A program made the translations under genes and the position numbers. A stretch of 64,000 nt of DNA from Heliopora coerulea (taxonomy: Eukaryota > Cnidaria > Anthozoa > Scleralcyonacea > Helioporidae), in NCBI GenBank assembly GCA_030142905.1, contig JASJOG010000242.1, positions 186,001 to 250,000 of the forward strand, read 5' to 3'. How positions within the stretch are numbered: the first letter of the stretch is position 1; every line of letters begins with the position of its first letter. A model generated the notes under the pieces. It worked only from the letters and a program-made list of their open reading frames with translations, did not search any database and was not told the DNA's origin. Of this stretch, positions 13,068-27,642 are shown piece by piece.

Positions 13068-16000
13068 CTTCAAAATGGAAGGAGAAAAATGACTAAAAGA
13101 TGAGGCAAGGATGGTAAGGCAAAGTGAATCGAGACAAGACTGGGGGACCCGAGAAGAAACGAGGTAAGGTAGGGTAAGGTGAGGTGAGGTGAGGTAAGGT
13201 GAGGTGAGGTGAAGTAAGTTGATGTGAGATAGGATAAAGTAAAGTTAAGGTAATATAAGGCAAGGTAAGGTAAGGTAAGGCAAGGCGAGGTGAGGTAAGG
13301 TAAGGCGAGGTGAGGTAAGGTAAGGCGAGGTGAGGTAAGGTGAGGTGAGGTAAGGTAAGGTAAAGTAAGGCGAGGTGAGGTGAGGTGAGGTGAGGTGACG
13401 TAAGGCGAGGTGAGGTGAGGTGAGGTGTGAGGTAAGGTGAGGTGAGGTGAGGTGAGGCGAGATGAGGTGAGGTGAGGTGAGGTAAGCTAAGGTAAAGTAA
13501 AGTGAGGCAAGGTGAGGCGGGGTGAGGTGAGGTGAGGTAAAGGGAGGGTCAAAGTAAAGTAAGGCAACTGACTGTCGAACAAATAACGACGCCACAAGCG
13601 TACAGCTGATAAAGTTCAACAATTACCTGGAAGAGCTCCTCGAATCCTGTCTGTTTGGTCACGGAATTTCTTTTCGATAATTTGTTCACTGTATTTTCGA
13701 GAGAATATCCCTCTATCTCGTTCACTCCACAGAGAATTGACTCAAGAATTGCCTCGTGGACAAGAATATATTGCTCCTGAAAAACGTTTCAAAAAATTTC
13801 TCGTCAACTCGGAAAATATTCCACGCTATACTTACAGTGAAATTGTAGGAGACGCAATCTGAGCTTTCAACCAAGGCATCCGATTTTTTTCGAAAAAAAA
13901 AGTCAATTAAAGAACACACAAGTGTTTTAAAGCAAACGGTTTGAACCCTGGAGAATGAGGACGTGTTAAAGGGAAATCGTCCAGGTTAGTGTAGTCTTGA
14001 GGAAGACCGTTAGTGACGGACGTTTCGACGGCCTCAGCGGCGATCATTTTGAGAGTCGAAGTAAGAGATCATCTTCGACTATGAAGATAACCGCCCCTGA
14101 AGCAATCGAAACGTACTCACCAACTACAGTTTTTGTTAAGATTACAACAACCAAGACGAAAGATGTTTGCCGAATCCAAGCTCGAACTGGAACTGTAGCA
14201 TTGTAAACAAATTTCAATACTGATTATTGTCGTCAATTTTCACTACATCTGTTTACAATAGGCTCTGCTTACGATTGTTTGAATCATGTTCACCCGACAT
14301 TTCCTCATCTCTTGTACTATTCCAAACACATCAATTGAACGTTGATTAACTGTTGAGAGCCTCTCGAGGACGTGATCTATGGCGATGAAAGTACCAGAGC
14401 GACCAATTCCAGCACTAGAAAAAGAAAGGTTATATTGGATAACAAAATGGCCTTGAACTGACCACCATCTCTCTGTCTGCTAACAAGCGGGAAAATACAA
14501 AGCGCCAAGAAAGCAATGAAACGCAGGATTTCCAATCAGGCAATCTTTAAACCACCCTTATCCTTTCATCTGGAGAAACCACCGTTTTGATCAACCTTCG
14601 GTCATCAAGATAATTTACAAACTAACCAGGAAACCAAACCAACCAAAGGGTAAACCAGCGAGTCAACCAACCAACCAATGAACTAAGCAGCCAACCATTC
14701 CAATCAATCGACCAATCAATTCTTGCAATCAATCAGTCAATCAACCATCCACCCAACCAAAAGTATATCGCTGTTCACTCTAGCCATTTATTAATATTCA
14801 ACGCAACAACTCACCTACAATGAACAATCATTGGTCCGTTTATTTCGTAGTTCATTCGTATGCAATGACGAAACGCCAGCAGCTGGGTTGGGTACTTCGG
14901 TACACCATGATCCGGCCAAGCAGTAAAGTGGAAATGAGTCACAAATCTCTTCTCTCCATCCTAAGTTATATTTGGGAATAAATACCAGCAGAAATTAATA
15001 AATTTAAGATTATCGTTATTATCATTATTATCATTATCATTATTATCCTCATTATCATTACGATCATTATCATTATCGTTATCATCATCATTATCATTAT
15101 TATCATCATAATTATCATTATTATCATTATCATTATTATCATCATCATTATCATTATCATTATTATCATCATGATTATCATTATTATCATTATCATTATT
15201 ATCATTATCATTATTATCATTATCATTATTATCATTATCATCATTATCATTATCATTATTATCATTATCATTATTATCATTATCATTATTATCATTATTA
15301 TCATTATCATTATTATCATTATCATTATTATCATTATCATCATTATTATCATCATAATTATCATCGCCAGCATCGCTATCATTACCAGTAAATATGACAT
15401 AATCCAAGTTTGACTTAAAAAACTAATCAACGTCCTTAGGTTCAGGCGATAATCTGTCAGTAAAATCGAGGGTCTACACCAGCTTTTTATTATTTAATTT
15501 CAAAGGATAAGCCAAGTGGAATCTTTAATATCTCACATTCAGTACACCCTCCCCAGGTTGACTTTTGCCTTGCAGGTCAATACTCCTCAGTAGTCAATGC
15601 CTTGATGTCTAAATCCCGAGAAGAAGACTGAAATCGAGTTCAAAGAACTTCTTCGAATATCATACTATCATACACTAATATCATACTATCATACACTAAT
15701 ATCATACACTAATATCATACACTAATATCATGCTATCATACACTAATATCATGCTATCATACACTAATATCATACACTAATATCATACTATCATACACTA
15801 ATATCATACTATCATACACCAATATCATACTATCATACACTAATATCATACTATCATACACCAATATCATACTATCATACACTAATATCATACTATCATA
15901 CACTAATATCATACTATCATACACTAATATCAAACAGTAGCTTTTACATTTTTTTCTCTCCCAGTTTGAAAAGATTCAAAGCTCACCTTCACGACGAGGA

Positions 16001-19000
16001 AAGTCTGTACAACGTAATAGGGTGAGAGCTTTTTAGTGTCCAGAGTGACTGTGATGTCGCCGTATTTCTTTGAGGTTTCTGGCCAATATTTAGAACATTT
16101 CGTCTGAAAACAACGACCAGAGTTAACTAACGACACACTCAACGTAAGCCTACAAACATGACTAATAAAGTCACCTCAAACCAAGACAGCTTTACGTGTA
16201 TTTCTTCGAAATTAACGTGCCATTATACCAAACAGTCCTTCTACTACGACTGTACCTTGTGTTGTTCCTTAAGGTTTGTCAACATGACAATCATGGTACT
16301 CTCTTGCTCCCACACCATCCTCCAAAAGGTTGAGATCGTCCTTTCCGAAGGACCTGCAAGGAAAGAAATAGTTCGATAGCCGACAAAAATTTATCCAATT
16401 CCGGTACGTGAAATACCGGACATTTAAATAAAAGATTTGCATTGCCGTTGTCGAAATGAGGCTTGCTTGTGATATTAATAAAACCATCCCGCACAAGGGC
16501 TGTTTCGAAGACAAAGACATAGACCTCCAGTGAGAAGTGTCTTACCTTGAGTTGCGATGTACGACCTTGGCTGAACACCCTGCCGAAGAGACAAAATCAT
16601 AAAAAATTTCAAGCCACCATCTGAAGTACGGAAAAGAGTGTGCTACATTTGAGTGTACCTAGTGGTCAATATGAATTGAATAACATCGATTGAAAAAAAA
16701 AACTCTAAATAACGAAAGCAAAGATTTACTCTTCAATTCTTTAATTGAAGTGTATGTATTTACATCATACATCCTATATATTTAGATTAGTTTTCTTTTT
16801 TTGTAATTTTTATTAAGTAATGTAAATAGTTTAAGAAACGGCCCCTCGAAAAACAGCTTTAGCTGAAGGGCTACCGTTGTGAAATAATTAATTAATAATA
16901 ATAAATAATAATAAATATGTAGTGTCGCTTGGTGACATATTTAGTTGATTCACAGCACTTGTAACCTAGCTTTTGGTCAAGTATTTAATTGATGTGTTAA
17001 ACAGAAAAGAGAATCATGATCACATTACCGCGATAAAACTGGCATTAATGTACGTGTTTACGTCATCTCCCGATAAAACCACTAAGGCAGCATCATCTGG
17101 TAGTAAATGAAATAGCAATATAAGGAAAGGAAAGGAGAGGACAGGAGCGGAAAGAGAAGGAAAAGGAAGGAGAGGGATGGGAAAGGAAGGGAAGGGAAGG
17201 GAAGGAAAGACAAGAAAAGGGAAGAAAAGGGAAGGAAAGACAAGGAAAGGGAAGAAAAGGGAAGGAATGGCAAGGGAAGGAACGGGAAGGAAAGGGAAGG
17301 AATGGTAAGGAAAGGAACGGGAAGGAAAGGAAACGGAAGGGAAGAAAAGGGAAGGAATGGGAAGGGAAGGAACGGGAAGGAAAGGGAAGGAATGGTAAGG
17401 AAAGGAACGGGAAGGAAAGGAAAGGAAACGGAAGGAGAGGAAAGGGAAGGAAAGGGAAGGACAGAGAAGGAAAGGGAAGGAAAGAGAAGGAAACGGAAGG
17501 AAAAGGAAGAAAAGGGAAAGAAAATGAAGGAGAGGGGAGGCAAGGAAAGACAAGGATAGGGAAGGAAAAGGAAGGAAAGGGAAAGAAAGGGAAAGAAAGG
17601 AACGGGAAAGAAAGGAAAGGGAAGGGAAGGAATGGGAAGGAAAGGAACGGGAAGGAAAGGAAAGGAACGGGAAGGAACGGAAAAGAAACGGAAGGGAAGG
17701 AAAGGAAGGGAAAGGGAAAGGAAGGGAAAAGAAGGGAAAGGAAGGAAATGAATAGAAAGGGAAGCGAAGGAAAGAAAATGAAACGAAAGGCAAGCATCAG
17801 GCTTAATTTTCACCAGGCGCAATTTTCCGCGTGGATGAAATTTTCTCTTTGTCTGACGAGTGGAAGTAATAAGACAAAACAAGGACGAAATTCATCCGCA
17901 CTGAAAAGTCTGCCTTGTAAAAATCAGGCTTTACTCGCCACTATTCATTATCTATCAACTGTCAGATGTAAATTGTCAGATGTCAACTGTCAGATGTCAA
18001 CTGTCAGATATCAACTGTCAGATATCAACTTTCAGATGTCAACTGTCAGACGTAAACTGTCAGATATCAACTCTCAGATGTCAACTGTCAGATATCAACT
18101 ATCAGATATCAACTGTCAGATATCAACTGTAATATGTCAACTGCCAGATGTCAACTGTCAGATATCAACTCTCAGATGTCAACTGTCAGATATCAACTGT
18201 CATATATCAACTGTCATATATCAACTGTCAGATATCAACTTTCAGATGTCAACTGTCAGACGTAAACTGTCAGATATCAACTCTCAGATGTCAACTGTCA
18301 GATATCAACTGTCAGATATCAACTGTAATATGTCAACTGCCAGATGTCAACTGTCAGATATCAACTCTCAGATGTCAACTGTCAGATATCAACTGTCATA
18401 TATCAACTGTCATATATCAACTGTCATATATCAACTGTCAGATATCAACTTTCAGATGTCAACTGTCAGACGTAAACTGTCAGATATCAACTCTCAGATG
18501 TCAACTGTCAGATATCAACTCTCAGATATCAACTGTCAGATATCAACTGTAATATGTCAACTGCCAGATGTCAACTGTCAGATATCAACTCTCAGATGTC
18601 AACTGTCAGATATCAACTGTCATATATCAACTGTCAGATATCAACTGTCATATATCAACTGTCATATATCAACTGTCATATATCAACTGTCAGATATCAA
18701 CTGTCAGATATCAACTGTCAGATGTCAACTGTCAGATGTCAACTGTCAGATATCAACTGTCAGATATCAACTGTCAGATATCAACTGTCAGATATCAACT
18801 GTCAGATATCAACTGTCAGATATCAACTGTCAGATGTCAACTGTCAGATATCGACTGTCAGATATCGACTGTCAGATGTCAACTGTCAGATATCAACTGT
18901 CAGATATCAACTGTCAGATATCAACTGTCAGATGTCAACTGTCAGATATCAACTGTCAGATGTCAACTGTCAGATGTCAACTGTCAGATGTCAACTGTCA

Positions 19001-22000
19001 GATATCAACTGTCAGATGTCAACTGTCAGATATCAACTGTCAGATATCAACTCTCAGATGTCAACTCTCAGATGTCAACTGTCAGATGTCAACTGTCAGA
19101 TGTCAACTGTCAGATGTCAACTGTCAGATGTCAACTGTCAGATGTCAACTCTCAGATACCAACTCTCAGATGGCAACTGTCAGATGTAAACTGTCAGATG
19201 TCAACTCTCAGATGTCAACTGTCAGATATCAACTCTCAGATGTCAACTGTCAGATATCAACTCTCAGATGTCAACTCTCAGATGTCAACTGTCAGATATC
19301 AACTGTCAGATGTCAACTGTCAGATGTCAATTGTCAGATGTCAACTGTCAGATATCAACTGTCAGATATCAACTCTCAGATGTCAACTCTCAGATGTAAA
19401 CTGTCAGATATCAACTCTCAGATGGCAACTGTCAGATGTAAACTGTCAGATATCAACTCTCAGATGTCAACTGTCAGATATCAACTGTCAGATATCGACT
19501 GTCAGATGTCGACTGTCAGATATCGACTGTCAGATATCAACTGTCAGATATCAACTGTCAGATATCAACTGTCAGATATCGACTGTCAGATATCAACTGT
19601 CAGATATCAACTGTCAGATATCAACTGTCAGATATCAACTGTCAGATATCAACTGTCAGATATCAACTCTCAGATGTCAACTCTCAGATGTAAACTGTCA
19701 GATATCAACTCTCAGATGGCAACTGTCAGATGTAAACTGTCAGATATCAACTCTCAGATGTCAACTGTCAGATATCAACTGTCAGATATCGACTGTCAGA
19801 TGTCGACTGTCAGATATCGACTGTCAGATATCAACTGTCAGATATCAACTGTCAGATATCAACTGTCAGATATCGACTGTCAGATATCAACTGTCAGATA
19901 TCAACTGTCAGATATCAACTGTCAGATATCAACTGTCAGATATCAACTGTCAGATATCAACTGTCAGATATCAACTGTCAGATATCAACTGTCAGATATC
20001 AACTGTCAGATATCAACTGTCAGATATCAACTGTCAGATATCAACTGTCAGATATCAACTGTCAGATATCAAGCAGCGTTCAAATTGCTGCGTATGCACA
20101 AGATTATTAGTAAGTTTCAACCAACAGGAAAAATTTTTAGAGTTTACTCACATGAGAACATGTTCGCGTATCTGTTCTTAGATTTGTTCTCAGGCTTTTT
20201 GGCAATAGTGCAAGCGTAACAGACACCTTGCGGAAGTTCCTAGAAATAAGCGAGGAATTATTAAGCTTTCATGAAACAGACTAATTTACATTTTAACTGC
20301 CAGTTGTACATACCTGTACGATTTACCATGGCTAAATTAATTTCATAGACAAGATTTCAAAAGATTTTCAAAAGAATTTTGAAGTAAATGAATAACAAGT
20401 AAATGAATAATTCAAAATTTCTTTAGAAATTTGGGACCTAAATGGTGAACAGTGATACCATTATTACCTGCGAAAAGGGACACTTAAAACGCTGAATCCT
20501 CCTCACCAACAAACAAATACCGTTTTAATTATTTTAAATGAATATTGGCAGGCGAAACTTAGACCCTGTTTAGATGGAAAATTTCCAACTTTCCGTGATT
20601 ATCATTCACCGATTGACTGATGGGCTGATTGATAGATTCACTGACTGACTGACTAATTGTTTGGTTGATTGAACGATTGATGGACTGATAGATCGATTGA
20701 TTGCTCAGTTGATTGATTGATTGGTTAAGAGTACTTTAACAGTGATGCTACCTTAAACTGACGTTCAAATCCATAGTTCTTATTCTTTTTCATGTCTTGC
20801 ACGTACGCTTCAAACTCATCGACTGGGACCATTCGAGAAGGATCTCTGGCTTCGTTGACTAAACAAGAAAAAACCTGTTACTACCAAAAAAAACCTGTTA
20901 CTACCAAAAAACACCTGTTACTACCAGCTCGATGTCTCTTGCGCAGAGCGTTTCTGCACTGATGCGAGGCATGGACTTTGAATCAAAATCAGATTCGAAG
21001 ACTGAAAACCAAAACCTATTTTTATCATCCGTCTTAAACCCAGAAGTCAGGAGAAATCTCCACACAAGAGCTGAAACCCTGGGCCCGGTTGTTCAAAAAG
21101 TGATCAGCTTAACCTAGGATTAGCAAAAGCTTTGCGGACAACTTTTCGATCAAAATACTGAGAAAAGTCGGAATTTCCTTTAGCAGGTATGGAGTGAATA
21201 CAAAGCGGTTTTAAGCTGTGAAATCTGAACTAGATTGTTCAACCCAAATTAACCAAACCAAAACAAAAGATTGACTGATAATCCTGGATTAAAGGTAATC
21301 ATACTTTCCGATGACAACTATATTACCGCAGACCAGACGTCTAGTTTGCGGGCACAGTACCTTGAGAATTTGCGTAGACAGTTTCTTCTTCATAGTACTT
21401 CTTCGCTTCAGTTTTAGATTCACCATCTTCGGCTCCAGAGAGCTCTTCCATTGTCACACAATCGTACACTGCTCCATTAGCTCTTCCTGACATTTCTTTG
21501 AGGTCAGACTCCCCTTTGTTAACATTGTCGTCCATTTTGTTTAATCTTGATCGCCTAGCAAGTGGGTTGGATCCAGGGAAATTTGTGAGAAAGTATCGTA
21601 AAGCTTCAGACTCAGAAAATATAACAAAGTATAACTTGCACTCCAAGTTCCACAAGGAAAACTTCAGATGTTAATTCACTTGGAAAATAAAATTCAGATG
21701 TGGACTTGCACGGAATGTTTTCACATAGGAGACACCTTATTTGGACGCGAGGTAGTGTTACTCAGTGTTCAAAAATTCACATAAACCTATAGGGTTTCCT
21801 CACTTACGGTAGAACGAGCTGCCCCAAAGGGGTGGGTGCCCAGTTCACTGAAGTCCTCATACTAAAAGATGTAGATGTCAAGGGAAGACGTTCATCAATT
21901 GTTTAAGACCTTTAGTAATCGTATGAAGATATGGGGGATTTGAGATACCGTACCCTGCGTCGGGGACGTCCTGACGCTACCTCTGGTCAATAGAAGAAGC

Positions 22001-25000
22001 TCATGGCTGACATGATTACCTTTTTTTCACGAACACTACGAGAAGCAGCACAAGAACCACTAAGATCACTACTCCAACGCCAACTCCAATACCAATGCTT
22101 GTTCCTGAATGAAAGAAATTTGGAATGCTATTGAGCAGGTGCGTGTGCCTGTGAATTCAGTTGTCTATGGAAAGTGGTGCGGACTACCAACATCAGGAAC
22201 TGCAATTCAGACCTTATCAGCGGGCCATGGAACACTATAACAAACGCATGACCTCACACCAACACTGTCTCCTGTATGTCAGTAACACTACCATTACCAA
22301 CAGTGTCACCACTGCCAGCAAAACCACCCATACCATTGACACCACTACCACCGACAACACTACGACTGACACCACCAACACCACGCCCACAACCGACGTC
22401 AACCCAACAATCGACAACCCCACTACCGATATCACCACTATCATCGACACCACTAACACAAAGACTACTACTTCCACGAACACCACGTATACCACCGACA
22501 CCACGTATACCACCAACATCACTACCAACGAACCACCACTAACACACCACCATCGACATTACCACTACACTTACTACCTCCACTACTATCATCAGCACAA
22601 CAATTACATGTACCACAGCCTGAACCATCAACACCACAACTGCTACAAAGACCAACGTTATCACCAACATTACCACCAACATTACCGCCAACATTACCAC
22701 CAACATTACCGCCAACATTACCACCAACATTACTGCCAACATTATCACCAACATTACCGCCAACATTACCGCCAACATTACAGCCAACATTACCACCAAC
22801 ATTACCACCAACATTACCGCCAACATTACCGCCAACATTACCGCCAACATTACCGCCAACATTACCGCCAACATTACCGCCAACATTACCTCCAACATTA
22901 CCACCAACATTACCGCCAACATTACCACCAACATTACCACCAACATTACCACCAACATTACCACCAACATTACCACCAACATTACCGCCAACATTACCGC
23001 CAACATTACCACCAACATTACCACCAACATTACCGCCAACATTACCGCCAACATTACCGCCAACATTACCGCCAACATTACCGCCAACATTACCGCCAAC
23101 ATTACCACCAACATTACCACCAACATTACCGCCAACATTACCACCAACATTACCACCAACATTACCGCCAACATTACCACCAACATTACCACCAACATTA
23201 CCACCAACATTACCACCAACATTACCACCAACATTAACGCCAACATTACCACCAACATTACCACCAACATTACCACCAACATTACCACCAACATTACCAC
23301 CAACATTACCACCAACATTACCACCAACATTACCACCAACATTACCACCAACATTACCACCAACATTACCACCAACATTACCACCAACATTACCGCCAAC
23401 ATTACCGCCAACATTACCGCCAACATTACCGCCAACATTACCGCCAACATTACCGCCAACATTACCACCAACATTACCGCCAACATTACCGCCAACATTA
23501 CCACCAACATTACCGCCAACATTACCGCCAACATTACCACCAACATTACCGCCAACATTACCACCAACATTACCGCCAACATTACCACCAACATTACCGC
23601 CAACATTACCACCAACATTACCACCAACATTACCGCCAACATTACCACCAACATTACCGCCAACATTACCACCAACATTACCGCCAACATTACCGCCAAC
23701 ATTACCACCAACATTACCGCCAACATTACCGCCAACATTACCGCCAACATTACCGCCAACATTACCGCCAACATTACCACTAAATCAGGACTACCACCAA
23801 TAACCTCCATCACCACTGCCACTGTCACTTCTACCACTGCAATCGCCACTACCACGTGCATCACCATTACCACCAACACTACACCACTGTTAGTTACCAT
23901 TCATGTAATCGCTTACCGTTATCACTTGATTTCATATTTAAATTGTCAGGATCTGCTGCGGTTGTCCTGACTGGTTTCATCCAAGAACTTGAGTAGTATG
24001 TCTCCTAAAGACCAAAAAAAAATTAACTATCTTAATAACAATGAAGACCTAGTAACTGAGAGGTCCGCAAGAGAAAGTATTTCATGTGTATATCGCACAG
24101 AAAGCGAGCGAAGAGGGAGCGACTTCATGGCAAAAAAAAACCAAACCCTCAAAGACGAATACTTTGCCGTAAGGGCAACCATTTTGATTGAGATAGTTAT
24201 CACTTATGACCCTTCTCGACAGGATGTCTCCCCTTGACGAATAAAATTGTTCGGCATTAGTCAGAGTAAAATAATAGAAGGTACAAAGTTAAAAGTTTGA
24301 TAACTACCGTGAATGATCTCAAAGAATTCTAACGTTTCGAGCAAAGTCTCTTCGTTAGGAAAGAAACGTGTTCCGAAAAAGACTGATCTTGCCAGGAAGG
24401 AGTAAACTGAGAGAGTTAAGATTGTGAATATTTCAAATTGAAATAGTTCAACAGATTATCGAGCGTTTAGATGAGCTTTGACAACGGAATAGACAATGTA
24501 TAATGTATGAAACGAGGGAGATCGTACTTGACTAACCTCATCTCGGAACGTTCTCTGGAAGGCGGAATAGAAGGAGTTTGCCAGGAGTGGTCTGTTGTAA
24601 AACGACCTGGTCCTTGAGCCATCCTCTCTTCGTCGTCTCCTCGATAGCTTTGGGTAGTTCATCCCATCTCCAATAATGAAATCTTTGTAGAGATCAACGT
24701 CGCCACCGCTTAGTTCTGCTGTCACGTAAGGTTCTAAAAAGTCCACGGACTCGTTGACGGTGGATATGCGCTCGCTGGAATAGGAATTTGGGGGAGAGGA
24801 TGGCTGTTGATTATCCCTCAGTCTTACCACGATGATCTGAACATAACTAAAGTTAGGGAATGTATGATGTAAGAGACTTTCATTCATTTGACCAGGCACT
24901 CCTGCACGAGGTACAGTATATACTTACAATCCTGGCAGAATTTGCAGTTTAAAGATAAAAATCGCAGAATCTTACTCAAGTTCTGACAGATTACAAACTT

Positions 25001-27600
25001 GAACTCTGTTTCAAATTCTACTATAAACCTTAAAGCAAGTTTCAATGCAATTTCCTACTCAAGTTATTTGAACGTCAATTGTTCCACCTCGTTTTCAAAT
25101 CCATCACTTTCTCGGCCTCCACTACCGCATACAATTCCAACTTCACTTTTGTCTCTATCACAGCATCCTTCTTCACTCTTACCTTTTCTTTCACGCTCAC
25201 ACCTACATCCTCCTCTTCCTCTACCCCATTCAGTCCAACCTTCATATCCACCTTTATCTCCTTCACCGCTGACTTCACCTTCAATTCCATATCCTCCATC
25301 TTCTTCAGCACCTCCTTCTCGACTCCACCTCCCTTCTCCACTACGTCTTACTCTACCTCTACCTTCACATTCCTTTTACTTCCACTACTTCTTTCTCCCT
25401 TCATTCCCTCCTTCAACTCTACCTCCACCTCTGGATCCATTTCACCTCCACCACCTCTATCTTCTCCACCTCGACCACCTCCTCTATCTTCTCTACCTCC
25501 ACCACCTCCTCTATCTTCTCCACCTCCACCACCTCCTCTATCTTCTCCACCTCCACCACCTCCTCTATCTTCTCTACCTCCACCACCTCCTCTATCTTCT
25601 CCACCTCCACCACCTCCTCTATCTTCTCCACCTCCACCACCTCCTCTATCTTCTCTACCTCCACCACCTCCTCTATCTTCTCCACCTCCACCACCTCCTC
25701 TATCTTCTCTACCTCCACCACCTCCTCTATCTTCTCCACCTCCACCACCTCCTCTATCTTCTCCACCTCCACCACCTCCTCTATCTTCTCTACCTCCACC
25801 ACCTCCTCTATCTTCTCTACCTCCACCACCTCCTCTATCTTCTCCACCTCCACCACCTCCTCTATCTTCTCTACCTCCACCACCTCCTCTATCTTCTTCT
25901 CCACCTCCACCACCTCCTCTACCTTCTGCTTCACCTTCCCCACCATCAAGTCTTCCCCCTTCTCAATTCCTCCACATCCCCCCTGCACCTGGTCCACATC
26001 CAGCTCCAGTTCAGTTTACTAATTTCACCATCTTCTTTCCTCTCAAAATTTCATTTTATGTCTTACCAAATCCGTCATACCTGAAACCAGGCTGAGGTTG
26101 CTGTAGGCGAATTCCAAAGGAATTTGAGGTAATATTACCATTCCCTGTGTCCTCCAGAGCACCTTCAAGAAAAAAACAAAAAAACAAAAACAACTTAGGA
26201 TTTAAAAGGTCAATTCTTTGTTTTCTGTGTAGAGCTTCAATGTACAGAGCTCGCGATAGCTTCCCAAACATCGCTTGTAAGATTGGATCCAGTGAATTGG
26301 TTCAAATGTGAATTGCATAAGACAGTTCGTTCATCATATGATGATAAATATTAACGCAGGAAAATGCATAATTTGACCATGGCGTGAAAAATGTTGCGAT
26401 GCACACTGTAAACAATGTCGTGATGCACCTCGAGATCCATTTTATACAGCACACTGTGAACAATGTTGTGTAGTACAGTGTCAACAATGTTGTGCTGCAT
26501 ACTGTGAACAATGTTGTGTAGTACAGTGTCAACAATGTTGTGCTGCATACTGTGAACAATGTTGTGTAGTACAATGTCAACAATGTTGTGCTGCACACTG
26601 TGAACAATGTTGTACGGCGCACTGTGAACAAGTTGTAAACAAACTATAAATGTTGTGTTGCACACCAACAGTTAAACCAGATGTGATCATAAGTGAAACT
26701 TAGGTAGACCTTTCGTCTGGGCAAACACGAGACTGAGAACACTGACCTGAGTTGGTAATTGTTTTAATTTCGTTTGAATAAGGCCCAGGCCCTATTCGAG
26801 TATGCGCTCGTACTCGGAAGTAGTACGTTGTTTGCATTTGGAGACTTTTTATTGTTGTAGATGTATATTCCGTCGTAACATAACTATTATTACTGCCATT
26901 TCCTGTGGGGATATTGGAATAACAAACGGTATAATTGGTGATCACTCCATTTTGACTTTCTACACTTGGTGGAGACCAAGTCAGACGTAGACTTCTTGAA
27001 TGGAGTTCTTCAACTTTAATATCCCTTGGAGGTGCACTCGGGGCTAAGATGACAAAAGAAATGAAAGTTCTTGAGATATTAAATGCTTAAAACCTTACTC
27101 GGAAATAGAATTAGCAAACGACAAAATTTTGAGAAGGTAGAAAGTTCAGAGGTTGGTAACTGCTGTGACTGAGCTCAAAGAATCAAATAATCAAATCATC
27201 AAATCAAAGAATCAGTCACAATAGTTACCAACCTTTGAACTTTTTACCTTATTTATCACTGTCTACGCAGTACCCTATCTTTATAAAATTTTGAGATCAC
27301 CGAAATAATTTAGCTCAAACACCACATTGCAGAGAGAATATACATCATGAGGCGTCCGACAAGAACTTCCAGTTTCTTTGATGCTGATACGACAAAGGCA
27401 GGATGGATCATTCATCGAAATGTAGATTTTTAGCCGTATAATGTAAATCGTTTGAACTCAGGTGTATCAAGACATTTTTATTAGGGTTGATCGTAAAGAT
27501 TATTGTTGTCTTGAGAAAGACTATTCGTGGTGGCAACTGAAGTTTCCATAGCCTCAGAAACGGTCACCATAGAGTCGAACGACTTGGGTTCTTACTTTTT

Positions 27601-27642
<42 letters not shown>

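Noticed and set aside
14961..15430. Asp/Asn-rich and poly-Ile open frames
   Set aside because: TTATCA simple repeat; only 14815-14960 next to it is a real exon.
17020..17882. Phe/Ser/Pro-rich open frames of about 260 codons
   Set aside because: Purine array read on the minus strand. Only the 68-nt exon 17029-17096 within the end is coding.
17748..20219. 823-codon open reading frame on the plus strand
   Set aside because: Produced by a 14-bp tandem repeat that is open in all three frames. It runs opposite to, and overlaps, exon 17 (20152-20239) of Gene A.
22640..23785. CRISPR array
   Set aside because: The units are contiguous 12-mers without unique spacers, in a eukaryotic intron.
22161..23900. 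Long His/Gln-rich (plus) and Val/Met/Leu-rich (minus) open frames
   Set aside because: Translation of the 12-bp minisatellite in a Gene A intron.
24999..26095. Proline/serine-rich open frames resembling a cell-wall-type protein
   Set aside because: Translation of the CT-rich 27-bp minisatellite and flank; no start context or splice support.
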